Of a stretch of DNA of 64,000 bases, positions 53,811-64,000 are shown one piece after another. This DNA is from Serpula lacrymans var. lacrymans S7.9 (lineage: Eukaryota; Basidiomycota; Agaricomycetes; Boletales; Serpulaceae). The position numbers and the translations under genes are program-made. Numbering within the stretch: position 1 is the stretch's first letter; every line of letters begins with the position of its first letter. The stretch lies in contig NW_006763293.1 of NCBI RefSeq assembly GCF_000218685.1, positions 2,539,968-2,603,967 on the forward strand. Reading direction: 5' to 3'. Under the pieces are notes generated by a model, which saw only the letters and a list, made by a program, of their open reading frames with translations, ran no database searches and had not been told where the DNA came from.

Positions 53811-56800
53811 CATGAGTATCAACCCCCGCTGTACCGACAAGTAGCCTAAGGGGTACTGCAATCCAATCTACGGCAGCGTGAGCACGACAGTCATGGGTAT
53901 GTGGCCTCACTAAACACCGCCGCCAGTTTTCCATGTCGTTATTCCCAAATACAAACCACCTCGGAGTGCTCAGTCCAGTCAGTCTGACGCGCGCTCGGTG
54001 GGGGAGGGGGGAGGCTGTTGTGTTTGTCCCTGACATAATGGGCTGCGGGAGTATAAGAATAGAGAATACTATGGGGATCACGCAAAGGCGGGAGGGATAA
54101 TGAAATAAGATAAGCTGCCGGGAGGGGGTACTCCGCGAGACAAATACCCCCCATTCCATTTTGAAATCGACGCATGTTGACTAGCTCTGCCCTTCTTCCT
54201 CTTCTTCTCCTTGAAGCGTCGCGTTTGCCATCGTATAATGCAAATAAACTTATGCAATAGCGGAGAAACGGAGTGAGTGAGGCGCAAGGGTCCTATGACC
54301 CATGATTCGTGCATTCGTGATCCCACAAACAGTGAGCGTGACCTGACAGCCTTCGAGCGCCAAGATAAACCCAAACGGAGAAGTCGAAGGGTGTTAGAAT
54401 ATGTAGTTGCTGTACGGTGACTTTAGGCTCAACTTCTCAATGGTCATCAGCGCTCAGCATGAGTCGCATGCACGCGATCAGATACCTGCCTACTAACCAC
54501 TGTAGTGTACTAGTGCTGACTACTACAGAGTCACGAAACGGACGACGGACCCCCCACCTTCTCGATCTCGCTTGACCTGGAACAAAAAAGCTATGCGGCG
54601 CATCATGCAGGCCATGACTGTACGTCGGTATACGCCACTCGAGCTTCCTCCCTCAAGACTGACTTCTGCCGTGACCGGTCGACATGGAAGGTTCACTGTA
54701 CTCTTCCGTCGGATTCGAATTGGAATGGACATGGCTGTGCCAGAGCCAGATGCGCGGCGCTGCCAACTTGGTAGTAGCCTGAGTAGCCGCGGCTTTTTTG
54801 AGATTCGCGTTTGAATGGACGGACGAGATGCGAGGGGAGGCCTGCTTGTGCCTTGTTGCGTTGATTGCTGTCCACACTGGCAGGCCTTCGAAATAAACGC
54901 ATGGCACACCACTCGATACTGGTGCGCTGCTTCACTCTCAGTGGTTGTCACTGTTATCCATCATCCGCGAATTGGCATGCGAGTGTCTTCGACAAGGCTG
55001 TCCATGCCAAGTCACGGTCCGAGTCAGTGACGACCGAACCCACACCGGCGACACAAACACCTCCCCCTCCATTCCACTCCCTGTCAAAAAAAGAGAGTCC
55101 CGAATAAACTCTGAATAGCTGTCATTGTGATCAAAAGCGTCCGAAATAAACTCTCCCCATTGGCCTTCAAGTTGTGCACACCTGCGTCACGGTCAATTGT
55201 GTATAATGAACCTTGTACTGAACTACCATCGAAACCTCCCCCCTGGAAACCCAAGTTAAATTAAGTCGTGCTGCGAGAACGTGCCGTATGAACGCGCGAC
55301 GACGGTCGTTCGAGCACAGCTTGCAGATGAAGCAAGGTACGGTCGAAGGGGGGCTACGACTCCACTCATTCGATGGGAAGCATCGATGCTGACTGTCCTA
55401 CATCGAACCGTTTATGATCAAGTACACCGTCGGATAATTAATCACGAGCTTTTTAGCTATAGCGTCCCCACTGAATTCAATTCAATCGTTCAATCGTAGA
55501 GAGCCGCTAATTCAAATTGGACCCTCCCCATCCGAAGAAGCCTTTTTGGTTTCCCGGGTCGGCAACAAAGAGTCGAGGGTAGAAAGTAAGGTGGACTACC
55601 TTTCTGTCCGTAGTCTCTCGACTTTGCACAGCATGTGCATGTGCACCCGTGACATGGATCCCAACTCGAACAGACGCCTCTCATTCCATCACGATCCCAC
55701 ATCCAAGTCCCCTCCGAACGCCCAACGCCAAGCTCGACTCCACGATGCACCCTTTCCGATTGAACACCGCGCGTCCGACGACGACAACAAAAAGGAGTCC
55801 TATTGTGTCCATATCCAGCCCACAGCCAATGAGAGCGTCCCCGCCATAGACGCACCTGAATTAAAAGACGACGGTCCTTCCATTACACTTTCTGAAATAA
55901 CTAACCGTCAATATATACGCAATGTGGGACCACTCACAGATGCGTGACCGAGTTGAGAGCCGTGACGTGCATGGACGCACTGGCATAGTTTCAGTATTTG
56001 ACGCCCGGATCATAAAATGTATAAACCATGAACTTCACCCTATCCAAGGTAGGCCAAATGAATAGTTCAAAAAAAATTCAAAGACTTTCCCGTCCCTTGC
56101 ATGTCAAAAGAGTAATCGCGACGACGACTTCACAGCGTGACCACGGCACTCCATCTCGCTCATCAAGTCACTAAGCCCGTCCCGTCCAGAGCTTGAACTC
56201 GAAACTCAAGAAAAAAAACCGCAACCCCGTCCCTCGCCGGCCATCTAAACCGACCACGCACACTCGAAGCGGACTCGTTGTATTCCCGCAGCCTATCGCG
56301 CGCCCAGAACCAGCAGCATCACCCCCCAAGATAACGTTTGCCCCCTCTTGCTGGGTTTCTAGATCTCATTTCAAGAGGCACGAGCGCGCGCCACGGGTGC
56401 ACGAGTCACAGATCTTGTTCAGGCCTCGTCGATATGGTTCTCGACGAAAGAACGCACGCACACCCTCATCCCCCCCCCTGGAAAAAGAACCCCCGAGATT
56501 TCCGTTTTTGGAGCCCCTTCGCTCTTCGCTCGTTGCTAGCGTCCGATCGCACTTTGTTTTCCTGTCGCGAAAACCTCGCAGCCATGGTCGTCCGAGCGGA
56601 ATCGCGAGTAATTATAGTCTCTTCGAGTCTAACGGGGGCACAAGGAACGTAGCACTGGGCGAGGCTACCTCATCATCGGATACAGACCTTCAAAGAAGGG
56701 GAGTGTGAAGGGCCTCCGAACGAACCGCCCAGATCACCCTAACCTAACGACAAAGCCCATACCCAATGTAACCCATGCCTCCCCCCATGCCCATACCCGT

Positions 56801-59391
56801 GTCTCACTGACACACATCGTTGACGCCCTCACAGCCCCCATCCCCTCTTCTAATTCTACGGAACTCGCCGTGCCCACATACCCAATAGCGATAGCGAGAA
56901 GAAAGAGAAAGATAGCCAATGCGTGCGTGCCTCGTGCCGTGGTAACAACGACTGTAACCCCCGCCCCAAGAATAGCTCACGTTCATTAACAGACTGGTTT
57001 TTGAATTCGAATCGCGGTCTCCGTATGAAATCTGTGATGAAAAAGGGAAGAATGAACGAACGACTGACATGGGCTTATCGGTTTTCGGTCTCGGGCGAGA
57101 AAAGAAAGGAACTTGGGACTGAATAGAGTGGAGAACCGGTGTCCTTAGAATAGCACGAGTATATTCTGCCTGAACATTGGCATCGACCGCTGACACGCCC
57201 AAACTAGGGACTCTGAGCTCCGATCCTTAGACTCTCCTCACTCATCGGCCTTTCACCATACTTGTCGGAAGAACATCCTCGTCGTTTTTCGTCAATTCGC
57301 TCACGCGAAATCTGAGTTCTGCCTTTGTGGTGGCTTGCTTTTTGCGTTTCTGTTTGGCGCGTTGCGGTTCACCGATGGTCGATGCCGTCAACCGCCATCT
57401 TGGAGCAAATCTGCATAAATCTGTAGAAACCAAGGGAAAGTTCTTCGCACACGTCCCAGATCTCCTCACACATCGGCTGTCTGATGTGGCATGGGTATAT
57501 ACGTGAGCATCAACCCTCTTCTGGACTGGTGCAGTTACAGGTGATAGACGCGCGAGAAGTTGTACAAGATTTTGAGGTGAGAGAGCTACTCCATCGATAA
57601 CCCGAGCGGGTACTAAAGTGAAGAACGGATAGGACAGAATACTCGTCCAATGAGAATTCACGCCTCCAGTATCATGTCATCATTCCACCATGGTTGTAAT
57701 TTTGCGACGCGCTTGGAGCACTTGCTTGGGTCAGGGCAGCCATTCATTGAAGACGTACCCCAGCGCGTCCACTCAGCAAACGCTACTCGAGCCGACACAC
57801 GCGGGTGTGTACTACTCGAGGCCCAAGCGCGAATTTACCCCGTCCGAGTGCGCAGTTACACGGTGTTCTAGTGCTCAAAGTAGTTTAGAAAGGACGGGAT
57901 AGTGACCCTTGTACTAGTAGCACGTATGCTCACGTTCCCAACACGCCACAGCTGTCAGTTTGTCAGACGCGCCTGAAACAGCCGAATAGCACTTGAGTGT
58001 GCACCTCCCCTAGCCACGTCAGGCATACTCAGACATTTTGGTGGAAGAATGAGGCTGCAGTTTTGCCTCGTGACTGACGGTTACCCGAAGAAAACGCGGC
58101 GGCGGCACTGGTCGATCCAGCAGAACGCCACAAAGACCAGGGTCATGCGCACCGAGAGCCAGCCAACTTCTTCGTTTCATACTTCCATTTTCTGTTTATC
58201 CCCTGTCCCGGTTTATGCGCGTTCGCGGGCCGTTGAACGTTGCCCAGCTTGGTATGAATGCAGGACGGAAGTAAGTTATATTGTGTACCGTGACGATATG
58301 CAGCGTACGTGTACATGTGGCATGCATATGGGGAAGTATATGAAACGAAATGGTGAGCGGGATATGAACCGGAAAACCCGACGCGCCCTTGGGGAAAGAG
58401 CCGGAGAGACCGGCCGGCCCGCGTGCTGACGTCGTCCACGTATAAACGATACGTGACGGCTACGTACGCCGGCGGAAGAGGGCACCCTCGCCCTGTGACA
58501 CACGATGTGACGTTCGCGTGATGAATGATGTAACAGGGGGAGGTGTCGTCAGCGGTAGAACCGTGACCGCGCCCTTCATAGACTGAGGACAAGTGGATGG
58601 GGCTTCGCGTCGGGTGTGTCACAGCAGGTCAGCATGAGTCATGGGCAATAGTATCAACCACAGTCAACGTACAGCTCTCCGTATGAATTCTCCTGAACAG
58701 GCATGCAGTAAGCTCAGCCCACTAGAACAGTTCACCCAACCCAATCGCGAGCGCGGAAGCACATACTACACATGACCCAAAAACAGCTTGGTCCATCCAC
58801 ATAAGCCCTCTCGCGTACCATCCAGGCGATATGACTGCGATATGTCATCCCTGTCATGGACACTCAACGTGTTCGAGGTCCTGTTACGGACACGACTAAA
58901 GCGAAAGCTAAACCTGACGCCTCCTCCTGCAGAACAACCTTATTTTGGGTCACAGCAGGCTCTGCAGTCAGGCTCTCTGGCACAGGATTCGAGTATGACA
59001 GCAGCATTCAGTTTGACAGCACACACGAGAAAGCATGGTCGCGCTCAGACTGCCAGGAATGGACGGATGTAGTAGTATACAATAAGGAGATACAATACAA
59101 TACATTTCACGACCCAGTTAATTATGCGTGTGAATGTGATAACAAGGGAGGGTACTAGTACTAAGGTTGGACGCCGACAATGGTTCAACGTTTAGGGCAC
59201 TGCAAATGGAAGCACGCACAACAACGCTGGTGAGCAACGTCCGAGGACCGCGATACTCGTCTCTTGTTTTCCCCAATGCTCCTTTCCAAGATAGAACCTT
59301 CAAACATCGTTCCATTCCCCCACCACCACAGCGCCTCGCCCGCAACAAGTCAGGTGGCGATGACATGGCACGTGCGTGGGGTATAAGTGGA

Positions 59392-59397
59392 CGCTCG
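59392..59397 (+). promoter_or_regulatory. Possible TATA box
   Basis: GGTATAAG lies 76-81 bp upstream of the ATG at 59473. It supports a promoter here but is short enough to be chance. Confidence 0.3.
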
Positions 59398-59472
59398 ACG
59401 GCGTATGGGTGGACGAGGAGGGGCGGACAGCACGGTCAATAGACAAATCATACAAATACACGTCTCCAACCG

Positions 59473-59772
59473 ATGTCCGTGGCAGAACAATCTCCGGCTA
59501 CAACCTCAATAGATAGACCTCAGCTGAGCTTACCCATCCAGTTCCTCGCTGCCGCCCGAACCTTCCTGTCTTCTTATCACTCCCTTCTCTTCTCACCTTC
59601 TCGGAATTTCCCCGCTCTCCTCATACGCCTCTCTTCTTTCACCTATGACTGGCTTCACCTTCTCGGAGATCCCCCTCTGTTCGCTATCGTATCACAACTA
59701 CCTCCTAATCTATCCCCAGTCCCCATTTATCTTATCTTCAACAATATGATACCGGCCTCCCTTCGCCCATGA
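59473..59772 (+). CDS. Hypothetical 99-aa protein
   Basis: A single open frame from MSVAEQSPATTSIDRPQLS to IFNNMIPASLRP. It is rich in Leu, Phe and Ser with a moderately hydrophobic middle (LPIQFLAAARTFLSSYHSL), but has no clear signal peptide or named domain. A TATA-like site precedes it and the start sits in a reasonable context (CCAACCGATG). It converges on the ING gene, with 50 bp between stops. It may be real, or part of the ING 3' region read in antisense. Confidence 0.3.
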   Translation: MSVAEQSPATTSIDRPQLSLPIQFLAAARTFLSSYHSLLFSPSRNFPALLIRLSSFTYDWLHLLGDPPLFAIVSQLPPNLSPVPIYLIFNNMIPASLRP

Positions 59773-59822
59773 CCTTCATAATACATTGCATATATCCCTG
59801 CATCCTACCCACTGGCTGCCAT

Positions 59823-62057
59823 TTACTTCTTTCGTCCCTTGCGACCTGGCCCCGATGCCGTAGGTGCGCCCATGCCACGTCTCGTACATTCCGAACAGAA
59901 AAACGTTTCTGGAAGTGGTGGCTTTAGACCTACACATGGCAAGTGGAACTATTACATGTAGCGTTAGCAATAGCTTGTACACACCGCAACAAGAAACAAA
60001 ACGAATTAAATGGTAGCCGGATGCTTTGAAATGAAATCACTTCGTGAACTGTACTCACCCATTGATACGGACAAGTTGGGTTATCGCACGCGACCATCTC
60101 CCCATAACTCAATTTCTGACAGAAGCAATACAGAGCTTTGTCATCCACTTCCTCTCCCTCCCCACCTTCTTCTCCGCCCTCACCCTCCTCCTCTCCCATA
60201 CCTTCATCACCAAAGTCATAGTCATCCGCGTCGTTATCGGAGGATGCATCCCTTGCGCGCCGACGACGGCCTCGTCCGTGGTGGTTCAACGCAGGGTTAT
60301 ACAGAGAGGCAGGTGCCGGCGACGGTAACTTGATAGAGCCTTGAAGGGTGTTAAGCTTACGTTCTGCACAACCAAACCATTGAGCCAGGTGACGACTCTT
60401 TCACCCAAACATAACTCACTCTTCTGTGCTCCCCCAAACTCCGGCCCTCCCACCGCCACCGCCATCCTATTCATCCCAGCCCCGGCCCCAACACCCACAC
60501 CACTCCCACCACTCGCAATCCCCGCTCCGCCCGCAAACGCATTACGCAGACTCTCTGTAATCTGTTGCGCAGGATTACGTCCGCCCAAGACATACTCCGC
60601 ATTGACGCCCGTCGTCCCCGCGCCAATCGCAGCAAGCGCCGGCGCGCTCACCGTAGCCGCCGGGTCTGGCTCGCCCTGCAACACCAGCACGCGGCCCAGA
60701 TCGTGTTCGAGCCGAGCACGTGCGCGCGATATGAGCTCGACGATGCGCGTCGCGAGCACGATCTTCTCTGCAGCGAGGGCGTTCAGGGTCATCTGTGCAT
60801 GCCTGAGTTTCTCGGTCGGTGGAGAAGGGGAGGCTTTGGTCGGCTCCTTGGTGTCCTTGGGGTCAGTACCGGTCGTGGTGGCAGTGGCAGTGGCGGTCGT
60901 GTTACCCCCATCATTCGCGCTTCGCAGTGTGTGTCGGATGTATCTTCTAGAGTCTGTCGCGATCTCTTCTTGCAGTTCTGTCAAACAATCAGGGATGGAT
61001 TAGACGTGATAGTTGCATTTGGTGATCGGACGGGGGTCACGCACTCTGTGACTGGCCTTCCTTCGTCCGCATCTCTTGCAAGAGAAATTGGACTTCGTTT
61101 GGCAGATTGTCCAAGGCTATTTTGAAACACATGATACGGTCAGTCAGTGTGACGATACCGCCAGAGCATAAACAACCATCCAAGACAGAAAAATAGGTTT
61201 GATTGCGGCAAAAAACTTAACACCCGCAAACCATGGAACGATAAGATAAGAAAGAGAAAGAAAAAACAGAGACTGGTCCCCGCCGCCTGGATCTAACGGA
61301 AGGAGCATGATAACAAGCTATACAAATGACGCATGCAAAGAAAGAAGCTGGGGCGGGAAAAAGTCATTGCAAAATAGAATAAATGGAATAAGCAGCGCAT
61401 GCTACAGGCTGGGGGGGGTTGAAACGTAGGCGGAAACAATAGCACGACATAAAGATTTTTCCGGCGCCAGAGGCTGCAACTTTAAAATTGTGGGGGGATG
61501 TGCCGATCGGTTAGAGTCATGGATGGCCGATAGGCCCAAAAAGCTCAGTGCAGAAGGTGTGCTGCACGCAAACTAACGACTCGACACCGATGGACATCCA
61601 ATCTCTGCTGCAAGATTTCTAGCCGGTTAAAAAAATACGGGACCCGTTACAGCCGCCGCCGTCGGTTCAACGTGTGCGGGCTGAGACAAAGATGTCGAAC
61701 CAAAAGGCCAACAACGGTCTAGGAGCAGCGATCGCAAGTGCGAGAAGGAGAAGAAGATAATGACATGATCGAATGAGAAAAATAAAAGGGGGCAATGACC
61801 GCCATAGCACGCGATCTGCGCTCCAAGAAATATAGAAAAACAAATTTGAGAAATGAGACCTCAATTCAAACGTTTGCTGAGGTTCCTTGATACACATTTT
61901 GCTCCCTAGAAGAGAGGCTGCGGGACGTAGCAGAGGGGTGCGGAGAAACTAATGGAATATTCTGATAGAGAGCGGATGGAAAAAAAAACTGACTGGAAAT
62001 ATATTCGGAAGCTATAGCGGCCGCTTCCTCCAAGTTTTGAACGGAAGGCGTGCTCAT
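59823..62057 (-). CDS. ING-family PHD-finger protein (Yng2/Pho23 type)
   Basis: Reader of histone H3K4 methylation in a histone acetyltransferase or deacetylase complex. Five exons: 62057-61994, 61116-61045, 60977-60420, 60363-60059 and 59948-59823 (1125 nt, 374 aa). N-terminal ING domain: [51 protein letters not shown]. The middle is Gly/Ala-rich and disordered ([12 protein letters not shown]), then [19 protein letters not shown] and an acidic Glu/Gly run. The PHD finger reads [48 protein letters not shown], with all zinc ligands present. The basic tail ends GRKGRKK. The first intron is 877 nt, far longer than any other I resolved here. I cannot decide between the NuA4 (Yng2) and Rpd3 (Pho23) paralogues. 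Confidence 0.9.
61117..61993 (-). other. Long first intron of the ING gene
   Basis: 877 nt from the GTCAGT donor to the AATAG acceptor, inferred from frame-consistent joining of YIS to TLDNLPNEV. It contains no other clear exon. Poly-T on the coding strand follows the donor. Confidence 0.6.
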
Positions 62058-62401
62058 GTTGGGAAGTCGAACGTTTGGTAGTCAACTTTAACGGTAAAAT
62101 GTGCGATTCTGATCGTCAATAACTTGCGACGAGTAGCCTGGAAGCACTAGATGCGGCCAGAGTACAGCGGACCAGAAGGGGACGATGGCAAGAGTTGGAG
62201 GAGGGCGAGGGTGCGACCACCCGATGATCTGCAAATGTTTGTAATGTACGCTTGATCAGCAGAAGTGCAAAATATGACGCTAAGGCCTCACCACAAATAT
62301 GAAATTACTGTGATTTTTCAGGATGAATTCTTTAAGCAGGCGTTGTGATGGCACGAAAGTCAGAAGTTCAGTTCGAACCCTGCGCTACTGGAGATGCGAT
62401 A

Positions 62402-62650
62402 TCACTCGTCATGTTTTCGTTTCTGACTACAACATATGCACTTGCCAGTGACTTTAGAATTTGAATCCGCAAATGAAAAGCTCGGTGGCGCTTTGGCCGT
62501 GTCTGATAACCGACGCACGTCTGTCCAACTCAAAGACTGAAAAACACGGGCAATGGGTGTGTAAAGATCGTTTTCACACGTGGAACGGTCGCGGGCAGGG
62601 CGTGACGTGACAGCACCGAGGAAAACAAACTCAGATTCACGCTCAGACAT
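62402..62650 (-). CDS. Hypothetical 82-aa protein
   Basis: An uninterrupted frame from MSERESEFVFLGAVTSRP to CICCSQKRKHDE. Mixed, protein-like composition with a Cys pair and a basic end, but no domain I recognise and no signal peptide. A CCAAT sequence lies within 15 bp upstream of the start, too close to be a normal promoter element. It may be a first exon of something larger. Confidence 0.25.
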   Translation of the reverse strand: MSERESEFVFLGAVTSRPARDRSTCENDLYTPIARVFQSLSWTDVRRLSDTAKAPPSFSFADSNSKVTGKCICCSQKRKHDE

Positions 62651-62827
62651 ATTCCAATCAATCTTCTATCTGTGTTTGTGCGTGTTGGTGTGCCCAACGA
62701 GGATGATCGATCTGGGCAGTGGGGATGCCGAGCATGTGGATCTGCGCGGAGAGTGAAATGCAGATAGCGCGTGGTGTCTGCGATCGTGCTCTCGACTAAG
62801 GTTAAGTGGTGAGCAGACGGGGTCCAT

Positions 62828-63109
62828 ATGGCAACCACCAGGGCATCCCTCGATCAGCTTCTCTCATATACAGAACTCATCCATGCACAGTTGGAGCAGC
62901 TCTCAACAGTCACCAGTTCCCGACACACTCGCGAAATTATATTTCACGCACCACCTTGCCATCGTTCCTGGTCCACACAACACCCGGTGCAGTCCCAAAC
63001 CTTGTCCCTTCAGTCCAATATTTTATCACTGCTCGACGCGGTTGTACTCAATGTACCTGTCATTCTTTTATTAGCAAACCTCTCACCATTGTCTGCCAAA
63101 GAACAGTGA
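62828..63109 (+). CDS. Hypothetical 93-aa frame or first exon
   Basis: It opens MATTRASLDQLLSYTELIHA followed by an amphipathic QLEQLSTVTSS segment that looks helical, then loses obvious character. Family unknown. Only the first 30-35 codons look convincingly coding, so it may be a first exon whose continuation I cannot trace. Confidence 0.22.
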   Translation: MATTRASLDQLLSYTELIHAQLEQLSTVTSSRHTREIIFHAPPCHRSWSTQHPVQSQTLSLQSNILSLLDAVVLNVPVILLLANLSPLSAKEQ

Positions 63110-64000
63110 TGCGGCAGCTGGCGACGTCTGCTCTGGCGTCGTTACGTGACCTTGATCACTTTTCAGCACATAAGCTTTATGGCCCCAGAACGCTATACTT
63201 AGGTTCATATCTCACTCCCTCCAATGGTCATGAGATCCCGCCTCGCTTCACCTGTACATATCTTCTTCTTCGTTCTATCGAGCACATTGTTTTTTTTTTT
63301 TCACACGCAAGCCCGACTTCGATATCCTACAGACTCCATCAACTCCAAGCCTTGCGTCCTATGATTTGCTAGTCTGCTACTTCCATTTCTACAATCGTGT
63401 CGGTCGTATTCGTATGATATGGCGGATGTTGCGTGCTACATCTTCCTTGTGGCGTCTGTTTTTCTCCCGCGATGCGCCAACTGGACCATTACAGCAGATC
63501 CACTCTCCAGGCGTGGGTATCGCTGTTTATCTCCAGTCTATTCACGGCCTCTCGCATGTATATATTTTATATTGTGATAAACAATAGTTCGAAAGCGTCA
63601 ATGAGCTGCGAAAGCCACCTTTACCCCGGCGGTGACTACCCTCGCGCTGTATATTGTAAGCTACTCGACGACGGCCCGTAGCTGCCCGCCACTAAGCTGA
63701 CATGGGAGCAGGTTGCGAAAGTGAGATAGATGCTTGTTTCCAGAACAAGTCTCTAACTCACTTCCGTAACCTACCACTGCGCATTCTTGTCAAGAATGAC
63801 AGGCCAATTTCAACTCCAAGCACCACCACAAGTTGATTTACAGCCATAAGGATAAGGTAGCGAAAAAGAAAAGGGGACTCTTTGAAAAAGTCGCAAATGC
63901 AACCGTCCCAACTCCGCAATTAAACCTGTGTGCCAATGCCGACGTCAAAACAGACCCTGGCGGACCTTTCGTCTCATTGATTCGTCGCTACTCCTCTTGC

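Larger units (their letters stand above)
51036..59472. other. 8.4 kb gene-poor region, right of the GATA gene
   Basis: Pyrimidine-rich on the plus strand at 51.05-51.8 kb, then mixed sequence with short repeats. Frames of up to about 185 codons exist but show no domains, no consistent introns and biased composition. I support no gene here. Confidence 0.5.
62058..64000. other. Right end, no confident gene
   Basis: It includes the ING promoter region and two small divergent frames whose starts are 177 bp apart (listed separately where supported). A 12-nt poly-T lies near 63.29 kb. Nothing else is recognised. Confidence 0.35.

Noticed and set aside
62345..62400. GTTCGAACC box resembling a tRNA B box
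   Set aside because: The flanking bases cannot form a 5-bp T-stem, and no D-arm or acceptor stem is present at the expected distance.

Overview
This window is nuclear DNA from a filamentous basidiomycete fungus, most likely an agaricomycete. The signs are many genes broken by short GT-AG introns (mostly 37 to 75 nt), a class I hydrophobin, an RTA1-family membrane protein, a Zn2Cys6 regulator, and core fungal housekeeping proteins. A run of exactly 100 N marks a scaffold join. All gene models below are hand-spliced. For most multi-exon genes I checked that the exon lengths sum to a multiple of three.

Layout. 0-3.6 kb: a divergent pair, an Sld3-type DNA replication factor (-) and the DEAD-box helicase Rrp3 (+). 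3.6-11.4 kb: an accessory stretch with a decayed hydrophobin copy, an intact class I hydrophobin (-), an RTA1-like seven-helix protein (-) and an orphan first exon of a second RTA1-like gene. 11.4-18 kb: three plus-strand genes, a Zn2Cys6 transcription factor, ATG29 and DDI1. 18-25.5 kb: SPT3 (-), PAPS reductase MET16 (+), an RNase III (+), COA3 (-), COX7 (-) and YAF9 (+). 25.4-37.5 kb: two large minus-strand genes, the checkpoint kinase ATR/Mec1/Rad3 and the ribosome-assembly factor NOP14. 37.5-59.8 kb: about 22 kb in which the only solid gene is a GATA zinc-finger factor (-). 59.8-62.1 kb: an ING-family PHD-finger gene (-) with an unusually long first intron. 62-64 kb: only weak small reading frames.

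Functional themes are chromatin and transcription (SPT3 of SAGA, YAF9 of NuA4/SWR1, ING), genome maintenance (Sld3, ATR, DDI1), ribosome biogenesis (RRP3, NOP14), autophagy (ATG29) and cytochrome oxidase (COA3 and COX7 as neighbours). I found no RNA genes, CRISPR arrays or intact transposons. The most unusual parts are the gene desert around the GATA factor, the atypical 19-residue spacing of its zinc finger, two micro-exons, and decayed duplicates beside the hydrophobin and RTA1 genes.
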